Shown one piece after another: positions 1 to 7,526 of a stretch of DNA of 15,784 nt (position 1 is its first letter; every line of letters begins with the position of its first letter). A program made the position numbers and the translations under genes. The DNA lies in NCBI GenBank assembly GCA_958439195.1, contig OY288184.1:1-15784 (forward strand). Direction: 5' to 3'. The notes under the pieces are model-generated. The model saw only the letters and a list, made by a program, of their open reading frames with translations, was not told the origin of the DNA and did no database searches. Source of the DNA: an uncultured Paracoccaceae bacterium. GTDB taxonomy: Bacteria; Pseudomonadota; Alphaproteobacteria; Rhodobacterales; Rhodobacteraceae.

Positions 1-650
1 ATAACAAGTATCGCCAAGTGCAGCAGGTCTCAGCGGCACTTGGCCTCTGCTTATGAACACGCAGCTGCTTTCTTACTTGGGACTTAGCAGTCTTCGCAGC
101 AGCAGTAGGGCACTAGGACAGGTTGCACCTCGATCCCCACACAGTGGACGCAACAGCAAACCAGGCAGCCACCCGCCAGGGGTTGGTAGTGGACCCCTCT
201 ACGCCCGTATCCTTGCCAGCACAAAGCCTTAAAGCTTTTGCTACGTAGACAGCTTCTGCATGAAAGCGACACTCGTTTTCGACACGCTGGCTGCTTCCGT
301 CCAGTTTTGCTGAGTTCGAGTCTGTGCACGGCACGAGCATGGCAAAGCAGCAGCACTGGGGTGCCGTAGAGTCTATAGGAGAGAACGCATGCAGGGGTCA
401 TGAACCCATGGTATGCCAGCATTGTTTCATAGCGTGGCAGCCTGTCAAAGTTGGGCCCTCGAGTTTGCCAGGGCGCAGCTGCTTTTGAAACTCCTTCAAA
501 TCTCACCCGAGGAAGCACTAGCCCGCGAGAGTAGCATACGTAAATTCAAGTTTCTCGCTCCACAAGCATCCATTTGAGCTGGGAGAGGGCTTGTAAGCTT
601 TGTTTAATTCCATTCTACAATGTGCTTGAAGCAAACAAGCTGCTAGGGTA
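1..650. other. Inter-element spacer, partial (start of window)
   Basis: The last 650 bp of the spacer; its first 65 bp lie outside the window. It holds the 9-bp-arm hairpin at 13-44 and otherwise nothing recognisable. Content is as described for 3,731-4,445. Confidence 0.6.
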
Positions 651-683
651 CTTTCTCGGCACGTCTTTTTGTACCGGAGTGAT
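651..683 (+). repeat. Left terminal inverted repeat, copy 1
   Basis: Same sequence as 4,446-4,478, preceded by TA at 649-650. Confidence 0.65.
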
Positions 684-1647
684 CTGGTCAAACTTGACTG
701 TGTTGACTTGCCGCCACCTGTGAGCCCTGTCACCCTTTGCTTGCAGATTTGGATAACACATGGCTAGGCCTAACTGTACACCTGCTTGCTCATTAATTAA
801 TTATTGTTTAGAGCACACACTGGCTGATCACAATCTGAGCAGGATTTCGCCAAAGTGTGCTGCTTTCTGTGTTTTGGCTTTAGCTGCAGAATCATGCTCA
901 AGGAGCCCGTCCGCATTCTTGCAGCTGCAGCATGGGCTTCTGGGGGCTACAACAAGGCCTTGGCTCTGGAGAGGTTTCAGGAAATGATGCAGAAAGCAGG
1001 ACTGCCTATGCCAAAGTGCCCCGAGAAGGCAATTAAGCGGTGGGGCGAGCAGTTAAAAAAGCAGCAGAACGTAAGGGGGGGCCAGCACAGGTCTGGCAGA
1101 AAGCCAAACTCAGCTCAGAACAGGTCAATCAGCTCATCAAGCAGCTCCTAGGTGGAGGGAAGCTGGTCTTACTGCTCCTTATGCCAGCATAGCGCGGTTC
1201 TGTGTGGACAACCCCATAGCAAAGCAAATCAAGGCTGCATCAGGGGCAGGGACAAAGACTGTCTATAGACAGCTGAAAGCAGAGATCCCTAGCCTGGGAC
1301 ATGCTAAGCTAACAGTTAAGACCCAGCTGACGCAGGATCAGAAGAACGCCCGCATAGCAGCATGCCGGCGGCTAGAGCGTAAGCCTTGAAGGGACCTAGA
1401 ATGGGTGGTATGGGTGGATGCAAAGACCTTGTACGTCAACTTAAAGCATCGGCACGGTTGGATAGACAGGGCCAGTGCCACCCCAGAGGATCATGTACTA
1501 CAGCACCGCCTGGCAGGCAGGATAACAAGCTCAACTGTGCAAATCCGGTACTATGCAGCCGTCAATGCCAAGGTTGGACAGGTTACCCTCCACTTCATTA
1601 CAGGCACTACAGGCATGTCTGCCCAGAGGGATGGAAAAAACTACAAG

Positions 1648-2332
1648 GTGAGGGCCTAGCAGTCCACAGTTATTAACCTGGGACTGCCACCATAACTTTA
1701 CTTCATAGGCAACATCTAAAATGGCTCTTTTGGCTTTTGCCATCCACTTGTCTTGCCCAGGGGTGATGCGAATGAGCCACCAACCCTCTGCAATTGCAGC
1801 AGCATCAACAGCAGCATCTTTGGCAGACCTCCCTTGCACTGACTCCCCATGATAAGACTTCCCTGTGTGCTGCTGACCATCCAGCTCTATCAGCACCTTC
1901 CCCAAACCCACAAGCAACACATCCACTGCATGTCGCCTTAGACTGTTTTTTTGGGCTGTGCACCCCAATGCCAGCCCTTCTAACAAGTGACATTCTACAG
2001 CGTACAATCCCAGGAATGCCAGATCCTCTAGTATCTTATACAGCAGGGCCTCAAAATTGCTGCGCCTGTGCCACAGCTCTGCACAAACCCTGCAGTCCCT
2101 GGTTCTGGCATGCCTTGTGATGCTCTGCACCTGCTTGCATAAGACATGCCTAGGGTTTAGGCACAGGCTCCTCCACAGGCACAGCACCCTGCTGTATTTA
2201 GTAAGCTGGTAAGGGGTACACCCTCTGGCATCACTGTTCTGATGAAACCTGTTCTGGTATGTTCATCATGCTGACCTCTTTTCCTCCCTGCTTTTTTTGC
2301 TGCTGCTGCTATGCATTTTGTGATACCTGCAG
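1648..2332 (+). other. Spliceosomal intron in the transposase, copy 1
   Basis: The splice sites are intact. One inserted base near 1,694 and one deleted near 2,208 leave the total at 685 bp but break the antisense open frame inside. Confidence 0.85.
1656..2231 (-). pseudogene. Antisense nuclease-like gene, frameshifted (copy 1)
   Basis: A missing G near 2,208 separates the first few codons from the rest. An extra A near 1,694 replaces the last dozen residues and lets the frame run on to 1,531, past the intron donor and into exon 1. The central nuclease motifs remain in one frame. Confidence 0.6.
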
Positions 2333-2905
2333 ACCAAAGAAGGGAAGGAAGCAGTGGGTCTAACCTCCATGGAGTTTGAGGATGTCATGGAGCAGATCAG
2401 GCAAGATGCAGAGGCCAAATTGGCACCATTCTTGAAGGCAGAAGGCATGGACTGTGGTGACATTCTGTACAGTTGGGACAACGATAGGATTCATGTGGGT
2501 GCTGATCTAGCTACTGTGGGTATTGCAGATGACATGAGGCTAGAGCTGCCTGAGTGCAGCTCAGACATGCACAAAGTCATTGAGCATGTGCATGGTAACA
2601 TCCAGCGTGAGTTTGATGAGTGGTTGTGGGGCTATACCACTGGCAAGCCAACAGTGGACGAGTGCAAGGACAAGGTGCTTGAGATCTTTGATCATGTGGT
2701 GTCTTCTGTGACTCAGTCAAAAGGGATGTGTACAGCTTACACAGGACATATAGGGCAATAATAAATGCCAATGGGGGTTATGTAGCTAAGAATGTCAGGT
2801 GAAGGGCATGGCGGGGTCAGGTTTTGGGTCAAAACTGGGCATGGCAGGCAGATGAGCACGAAGGGGCAGAAATAAATTTTGGATGTATGTGTTTGGACAT
2901 AAAGA

Positions 2906-2955
2906 TGGAACAGGACGGGCCCTATGTACTGGATCTGGGTGCCTGTCCTGTTCCA
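2906..2955 (+). repeat. 3' hairpin, copy 1
   Basis: Same 11-bp arms as at 6,701-6,750. Confidence 0.75.
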
Positions 2956-2981
2956 GGGTTTTTTGGATGGTATAAACCCTG

Positions 2982-2986
2982 TGTAA
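2982..2986 (+). promoter_or_regulatory. Candidate TGTAA polyadenylation signal, copy 1
   Basis: Equivalent to 6,778-6,782. Confidence 0.35.
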
Positions 2987-3006
2987 CTGGATGTGACTCA
3001 GCATTG

Positions 3007-3026
3007 CAGTGACTCTTGAGTCACTG
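3007..3026. repeat. 20-bp palindrome, copy 1
   Basis: Same sequence as 6,803-6,822. Confidence 0.75.
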
Positions 3027-3699
3027 GTGAGCAGGGCAGCCCGCTGTACAGCTTAAGGCCGCTTGGAATGCTTCGAAAGCCTACAGGGCGGTGCATGGGC
3101 TTCTTAAGAGCCTAAACTTTGCAGCGATTATATGCCAGTGCTATTACACGCGGACCTCACCTGGGTTTGTCGTCTCCATCCCTCCTCTTGCGATTCGCGA
3201 ACAGCGCTGGCAGGGAACGAGCCTTTTGCACCGCTGATGCAAGACACCGTATCATAAGGCTACCCTGTAACAGCAGCAACACAGCATCGCTGGGTTTCAC
3301 TAGCAGCAAGGCTGTGAAGACCCCGACTTGCGGTAGGTCCAGTGACCATCTCAGCAGGAGAAGCGTCCGTGCCAATCTCTTGGTACATGCAGTAGACCCC
3401 AGACCGGCCAAAGCAGGAGATGCATATGCACATGCTCTACCTGTGCATAAGCAGTCAGTGAGAATCTCTTCGTTGCTGAATGGCTTGCAGCTATTAACCT
3501 TGCTAATTGCGCTACCACGGCCAGAAGTAGCCGTTGCGTTTGCCACAGCATGGCGCATTCACATCAGCGATGCTGCTTTGTGTAGACAAGAACCTAACAT
3601 ACAATGCTTGCTGGATTGGACTTTCATTAAGTCCTCGTTTGCTTGCTGTGCAGGAGGCAACAAGCCCGGCCCTACTGGCTGATTCTCGGCCGGCGCGCC

Positions 3700-3730
3700 A
3701 TCACTCCGGTGCAAAAAGACGTTCCTAAGG
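3700..3730 (-). repeat. Right terminal inverted repeat, copy 1
   Basis: Same sequence as 7,496-7,526, followed by TA at 3,731-3,732. Confidence 0.65.
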
Positions 3731-4445
3731 TAATTGACTATGCATTCTGCGCACGCCTGATAAAGATCCCAGGCAGCACGGGACTGAGATAGGGCATAAC
3801 AAGTATCGCCAAGTGCAGCAGGTCTCAGCGGCACTTGGCCTCTGCTTATGAACACGCAGCTGCTTTCTTACTTGGGACTTAGCAGTCTTCGCAGCAGCAG
3901 TAGGGCACTAGGACAGGTTGCACCTCGATCCCCACACAGTGGACGCAACAGCAAACCAGGCAGCCACCCGCCAGGGGTTGGTAGTGGACCCCTCTACGCC
4001 CGTATCCTTGCCAGCACAAAGCCTTAAAGCTTTTGCTACGTAGACAGCTTCTGCATGAAAGCGACACTCGTTTTCGACACGCTGGCTGCTTCCGTCCAGT
4101 TTTGCTGAGTTCGAGTCTGTGCACGGCACGAGCATGGCAAAGCAGCAGCACTGGGGTGCCGTAGAGTCTATAGGAGAGAACGCATGCAGGGGTCATGAAC
4201 CCATGGTATGCCAGCATTGTTTCATAGCGTGGCAGCCTGTCAAAGTTGGGCCCTCGAGTTTGCCAGGGCGCAGCTGCTTTTGAAACTCCTTCAAATCTCA
4301 CCCGAGGAAGCACTAGCCCGCGAGAGTAGCATACGTAAATTCAAGTTTCTCGCTCCACAAGCATCCATTTGAGCTGGGAGAGGGCTTGTAAGCTTTGTTT
4401 AATTCCATTCTACAATGTGCTTGAAGCAAACAAGCTGCTAGGGTA
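3731..4445. other. Inter-element spacer (715 bp including both TA)
   Basis: Sequence between one right inverted repeat and the next left one. It is CpG-rich (about 32 in 711 bp by hand count), like the right arm and unlike exon 2 and the intron. A 144-codon frame on the minus strand (3,879-4,313, GTG start) resembles nothing I know and is Cys-rich near its end. I treat it as unsupported. No tRNA, rRNA or promoter was found. It may be host flank captured when the array or circle formed. Confidence 0.55.
3808..3839. repeat. Hairpin in spacer
   Basis: GCCAAGTGC and GCACTTGGC pair perfectly across a 14-base loop. The same hairpin occurs at 13-44, 7,604-7,635, 11,399-11,430 and 15,194-15,225. Function unknown. 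Confidence 0.7.
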
Positions 4446-4478
4446 CTTTCTCGGCACGTCTTTTTGTACCGGAGTGAT
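4446..4478 (+). repeat. Left terminal inverted repeat, copy 2
   Basis: It pairs with the reverse complement of 7,496-7,526. The inner 23 bases (4,456-4,478 against 7,496-7,518) match at 22 positions, which chance would not give in a unit this size. The outer 8-10 bases are only partly similar and need a two-base gap. A TA precedes it. Identical copies lie at 651, 8,242 and 12,037. Confidence 0.65.
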
Positions 4479-4585
4479 CTGGTCAAACTTGACTGTGTTG
4501 ACTTGCCGCCACCTGTGAGCCCTGTCACCCTTTGCTTGCAGATTTGGATAACACATGGCTAGGCCTAACTGTACACCTGCTTGCT

Positions 4586-4600
4586 CATTAATTAATTATT
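4586..4600 (+). promoter_or_regulatory. AT-rich run upstream of the transposase start, copy 2
   Basis: A 15-base run made of repeated ATTA lies about 90 bp before the chosen ATG, in sequence that is otherwise near half GC. It could serve as a TATA-like promoter element or be a simple repeat. Nothing else distinguishes it. The same run occurs at 791, 8,382 and 12,177. Confidence 0.25.
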
Positions 4601-4688
4601 GTTTAGAGCACACACTGGCTGATCACAATCTGAGCAGGATTTCGCCAAAGTGTGCTGCTTTCTGTGTTTTGGCTTTAGCTGCAGAATC

Positions 4689-6597
4689 ATGCTCAAGGAG
4701 CCCGTCCGCATTCTTGCAGCTGCAGCATGGGCTTCTGGGGGCTACAACAAGGCCTTGGCTCTGGAGAGGTTTCAGGAAATGATGCAGAAAGCAGGACTGC
4801 CTATGCCAAAGTGCCCCGAGAAGGCAATTAAGCGGTGGGGCGAGCAGTTAAAAAAGCAGCAGAACGTAAGGGGGGGCCAGCACAGGTCTGGCAGAAAGCC
4901 CAAACTCAGCTCAGAACAGGTCAATCAGCTCATCAAGCAGCTCCTAGGGTGGAGGGAAGCTGGTCTTACTGCTCCTTATGCCAGCATAGCGCGGTTCTGT
5001 GTGGACAACCCCATAGCAAAGCAAATCAAGGCTGCATCAGGGGCAGGGACAAAGACTGTCTATAGACAGCTGAAAGCAGAGATCCCTAGCCTGGGACATG
5101 CTAAGCTAACAGTTAAGACCCAGCTGACGCAGGATCAGAAGAACGCCCGCATAGCAGCATGCCGGCGGCTAGAGCGTAAGCCTTGAAGGGACCTAGAATG
5201 GGTGGTATGGGTGGATGCAAAGACCTTGTACGTCAACTTAAAGCATCGGCACGGTTGGATAGACAGGGCCAGTGCCACCCCAGAGGATCATGTACTACAG
5301 CACCGCCTGGCAGGCAGGATAACAAGCTCAACTGTGCAAATCCGGTACTATGCAGCCGTCAATGCCAAGGTTGGACAGGTTACCCTCCACTTCATTACAG
5401 GCACTACAGGCATGTCTGCCCAGAGGGATGGAAAAAACTACAAGGTGAGGGCCTAGCAGTCCACAGTTATTAACCTGGGACTGCCACCATACTTTACTTC
5501 ATAGGCAACATCTAAAATGGCTCTTTTGGCTTTTGCCATCCACTTGTCTTGCCCAGGGGTGATGCGAATGAGCCACCAACCCTCTGCAATTGCAGCAGCA
5601 TCAACAGCAGCATCTTTGGCAGACCTCCCTTGCACTGACTCCCCATGATAAGACTTCCCTGTGTGCTGCTGACCATCCAGCTCTATCAGCACCTTCCCCA
5701 AACCCACAAGCAACACATCCACTGCATGTCGCCTTAGACTGTTTTTTTGGGCTGTGCACCCCAATGCCAGCCCTTCTAACAAGTGACATTCTACAGCGTA
5801 CAATCCCAGGAATGCCAGATCCTCTAGTATCTTATACAGCAGGGCCTCAAAATTGCTGCGCCTGTGCCACAGCTCTGCACAAACCCTGCAGTCCCTGGTT
5901 CTGGCATGCCTTGTGATGCTCTGCACCTGCTTGCATAAGACATGCCTAGGGTTTAGGCACAGGCTCCTCCACAGGCACAGCACCCTGCTGTATTTAGTAA
6001 GCTGGGTAAGGGGTACACCCTCTGGCATCACTGTTCTGATGAAACCTGTTCTGGTATGTTCATCATGCTGACCTCTTTTCCTCCCTGCTTTTTTTGCTGC
6101 TGCTGCTATGCATTTTGTGATACCTGCAGACCAAAGAAGGGAAGGAAGCAGTGGGTCTAACCTCCATGGAGTTTGAGGATGTCATGGAGCAGATCAGGCA
6201 AGATGCAGAGGCCAAATTGGCACCATTCTTGAAGGCAGAAGGCATGGACTGTGGTGACATTCTGTACAGTTGGGACAACGATAGGATTCATGTGGGTGCT
6301 GATCTAGCTACTGTGGGTATTGCAGATGACATGAGGCTAGAGCTGCCTGAGTGCAGCTCAGACATGCACAAAGTCATTGAGCATGTGCATGGTAACATCC
6401 AGCGTGAGTTTGATGAGTGGTTGTGGGGCTATACCACTGGCAAGCCAACAGTGGACGAGTGCAAGGACAAGGTGCTTGAGATCTTTGATCATGTGGTGTC
6501 TTCTGACTCAGTCAAAAGGGATGTGTACAGCTTACACAGGACATATAGGGCAATAATAAATGCCAATGGGGGTTATGTAGCTAAGAATGTCAGGTGA
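4689..6597 (+). CDS. DD34E Tc1/mariner-family transposase, two exons, one in-frame TGA (copy 2)
   Basis: The gene joins exon 1 (4,689-5,444) to exon 2 (6,130-6,597), about 407 codons, with a phase-0 intron. The family cuts and pastes elements at TA sites in the nucleus. Residues 10-60 and about 73-137 look like helix-turn-helix DNA-binding regions joined by GRKP at 68-71, in the place of the family's GRPR-like linker. The catalytic residues are D176 in WVDAKTLYV, D301 in SWDNDRIH and E336 in DMHKVIEHVHG. Exactly 34 residues separate D301 and E336, as in Tc1 transposases, and LPECSSD corresponds to the usual LPPYSPD. The D176-D301 gap of 124 residues is long for the family. The ATG at 4,689 is the first in frame and follows an acceptor-like CTGCAG, so an upstream exon is possible. 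TGA at codon 166 (5,184-5,186) lies ten codons before D176, where a Trp codon would fit well, so the copy may be inactive unless it is read through or spliced out. Confidence 0.85.
5445..6129 (+). other. Spliceosomal intron in the transposase, copy 2 (685 bp, phase 0)
   Basis: The donor is AAG|GTGAGG at 5,445 and the acceptor is CTGCAG|ACC ending at 6,129. A pyrimidine-rich stretch runs from about 6,070 to 6,108. Joining the flanks keeps the frame (..GKNYK then TKEGKEAVG..) and connects the segment carrying catalytic D1 to the one carrying D2 and E. Without splicing, the upstream frame stops at 5,454-5,456 and an in-frame TGA sits at 6,118-6,120. The intron is largely filled by an antisense open frame. 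A 7-bp stem (5,456-5,462 with 5,478-5,484) lies just inside its 5' end. Confidence 0.88.
5453..6028 (-). CDS. Intron-borne antisense nuclease-like protein, Vsr/PD-(D/E)XK type (copy 2)
   Basis: This 191-codon frame runs against the transposase and lies wholly within its intron. Its stop is 8 bp from the donor and its ATG about 100 bp from the acceptor. A GTG precedes the ATG by one codon. Residues 18-50 hold several Cys and His, with C47-x2-C50 suggesting one half of a small zinc ribbon. S58 to L71 (SNFEALLYKILEDL) resembles the helix that opens many small nucleases. The core follows as VDVLL (D104), KVLIELDGQQH (E116, D118, H122), AKDAAVDAA (K138, D139) and GWWLIRI (R155). This order matches the restriction-endonuclease-like fold of Vsr-like and DUF559-like enzymes, some of which are homing endonucleases. 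RAP domains share the fold and the E-x-D-G-x-x-H signature and are the main alternative. No promoter of its own was recognised. The nuclease activity and the homing role are inferred. Confidence 0.68.
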   Translation of the reverse strand: MPEGVPLTQLTKYSRVLCLWRSLCLNPRHVLCKQVQSITRHARTRDCRVCAELWHRRSNFEALLYKILEDLAFLGLYAVECHLLEGLALGCTAQKNSLRRHAVDVLLVGLGKVLIELDGQQHTGKSYHGESVQGRSAKDAAVDAAAIAEGWWLIRITPGQDKWMAKAKRAILDVAYEVKYGGSPRLITVDC

Positions 6598-6700
6598 AGG
6601 GCATGGCGGGGTCAGGTTTTGGGTCAAAACTGGGCATGGCAGGCAGATGAGCACGAAGGGGCAGAAATAAATTTTGGATGTATGTGTTTGGACATAAAGA

Positions 6701-6750
6701 TGGAACAGGACGGGCCCTATGTACTGGATCTGGGTGCCTGTCCTGTTCCA
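6701..6750 (+). repeat. Inverted repeat (hairpin) downstream of the transposase, copy 2
   Basis: The 11-base arms TGGAACAGGAC and GTCCTGTTCCA pair perfectly. A partial extension inward (GGGC-CC against GGGTGCC) leaves a loop of about 14 bases. It begins 104 bp after the transposase stop and ends just before the TGTAA motif, so it would form in the 3' untranslated RNA. Confidence 0.75.
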
Positions 6751-6777
6751 GGGTTTTTTGGATGGTATATAACCCTG

Positions 6778-6782
6778 TGTAA
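6778..6782 (+). promoter_or_regulatory. Candidate TGTAA polyadenylation signal, copy 2
   Basis: TGTAA, the signal used by many chlorophyte genes, lies 181 bp after the transposase stop and 28 bp after the hairpin. A five-base motif is common by chance, so this rests on position and on the inferred algal host. Confidence 0.35.
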
Positions 6783-6802
6783 CTGGATGTGACTCAGCAT
6801 TG

Positions 6803-6822
6803 CAGTGACTCTTGAGTCACTG
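6803..6822. repeat. 20-bp palindrome, copy 2
   Basis: CAGTGACTC and GAGTCACTG are perfect 9-bp arms around a central TT. A further direct GTGACTC lies at 6,789-6,795. The site falls at the point where CpG density rises sharply. It could be a protein-binding site, or a subterminal transposase site if the element really ends here. Confidence 0.75.
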
Positions 6823-7495
6823 GTGAGCAGGGCAGCCCGCTGTACAGCTTAAGGCCGCTTGGAATGCTTCGAAAGCCTACAGGGCGGTGCATGGGCTTCT
6901 TAAGAGCCTAAACTTTGCAGCGATTATATGCCAGTGCTATTACACGCGGACCTCACCTGGGTTTGTCGTCTCCATCCCTCCTCTTGCGATTCGCGAACAG
7001 CGCTGGCAGGGAACGAGCCTTTTGCACCGCTGATGCAAGACACCGTATCATAAGGCTACCCTGTAACAGCAGCAACACAGCATCGCTGGGTTTCACTAGC
7101 AGCAAGGCTGTGAAGACCCCGACTTGCGGTAGGTCCAGTGACCATCTCAGCAGGAGAAGCGTCCGTGCCAATCTCTTGGTACATGCAGTAGACCCCAGAC
7201 CGGCCAAAGCAGGAGATGCATATGCACATGCTCTACCTGTGCATAAGCAGTCAGTGAGAATCTCTTCGTTGCTGAATGGCTTGCAGCTATTAACCTTGCT
7301 AATTGCGCTACCACGGCCAGAAGTAGCCGTTGCGTTTGCCACAGCATGGCGCATTCACATCAGCGATGCTGCTTTGTGTAGACAAGAACCTAACATACAA
7401 TGCTTGCTGGATTGGACTTTCATTAAGTCCTCGTTTGCTTGCTGTGCAGGAGGCAACAAGCCCGGCCCTACTGGCTGATTCTCGGCCGGCGCGCC

Positions 7496-7526
7496 ATCAC
7501 TCCGGTGCAAAAAGACGTTCCTAAGG
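7496..7526 (-). repeat. Right terminal inverted repeat, copy 2
   Basis: Reverse-complement partner of 4,446-4,478, with a 23-bp core holding one mismatch, followed by TA at 7,527-7,528. Confidence 0.65.

Larger units (their letters stand above)
894..2802 (+). pseudogene. Transposase with frameshifts (copy 1)
   Basis: Exons correspond to 894-1,647 and 2,333-2,802. Relative to the other copies, one C is missing near 1,105 and one G near 1,151, so the stretch just after the GRKP linker is out of frame. The premature TGA is also present, at 1,387-1,389. Two extra bases near 2,707 shift the last 30 or so codons and give an early stop at 2,761. The catalytic D-D-E segments themselves are intact. 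Homopolymer-type length changes limited to the first unit suggest unpolished sequence. Confidence 0.75.
2803..3699. other. Right arm, copy 1
   Basis: Same content as 6,598-7,495, without the extra base near 6,767. No gene recognised. Confidence 0.5.
651..3730 (+). mobile_element. Tc1/mariner-like element, copy 1 (frameshifted)
   Basis: This is the same 3,080-bp parse as the element starting at 4,446, bounded by TA at 649-650 and 3,731-3,732. Five small length differences fall in its transposase and intron, so both reading frames are broken as written. They sit in or near short runs at the window's first unit, which could be sequence error rather than biology. Confidence 0.5.
6598..7495. other. 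Right arm of the element, no recognisable gene (copy 2)
   Basis: The arm runs from the transposase stop to the right inverted repeat. The first 230 bp are CpG-poor like the gene and hold a hairpin, a TGTAA motif and a palindrome. From about 6,826 CpG becomes frequent (about 38 in 700 bp by hand count). A 187-codon frame (6,915-7,478, plus strand, TTG start) and a 133-codon frame (6,953-7,354, minus strand) overlap each other. Neither resembles a family I know, and both may be chance openings. An acceptor-like site (GCTTGCTGTGCAG, ending 7,449) and a donor-like AAG|GTAATT at 7,525 could bound a small exon, but there is no supporting protein match. Confidence 0.5.
4446..7526 (+). mobile_element. 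Tc1/mariner-like DNA transposon with intron-borne antisense nuclease, copy 2 (reference copy)
   Basis: The segment is bounded by imperfect inverted repeats, each abutting a TA dinucleotide on its outer side (4,444-4,445 and 7,527-7,528). TA is the target duplicated by Tc1/mariner elements, and the transposase inside belongs to that superfamily. The transposase starts 243 bp from the left end and stops 929 bp before the right end. The right arm is unusually long and much richer in CpG than the gene, so the true right end could lie near 6,825 instead. A second reading treats the inverted repeats as the outer ends of a 779-bp MITE-like segment around the spacer (7,496-8,274). It is less favoured, because the dinucleotide there is AT rather than TA and no target duplication is visible. 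Confidence 0.5.

Noticed and set aside
5590..5916. 108-codon plus-strand frame inside the intron (Gln/His-rich)
   Set aside because: It is the shadow of the antisense nuclease-like frame. Its Gln/His-rich character comes from the CAG/GCA-rich intron sequence.
6122..6150. Extending the antisense nuclease-like gene upstream into exon 2
   Set aside because: The frame appears open for some distance, but no ATG occurs upstream of 6,028, and extension would require it to overlap the transposase exon.
6915..7478. 187-codon plus-strand open frame with a Ser/Arg/Leu/Ala-rich start like an organelle targeting peptide
   Set aside because: TTG start, no family resemblance, and a 133-codon frame overlaps it on the other strand. 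The CpG-rich arm is poor in stop codons generally.
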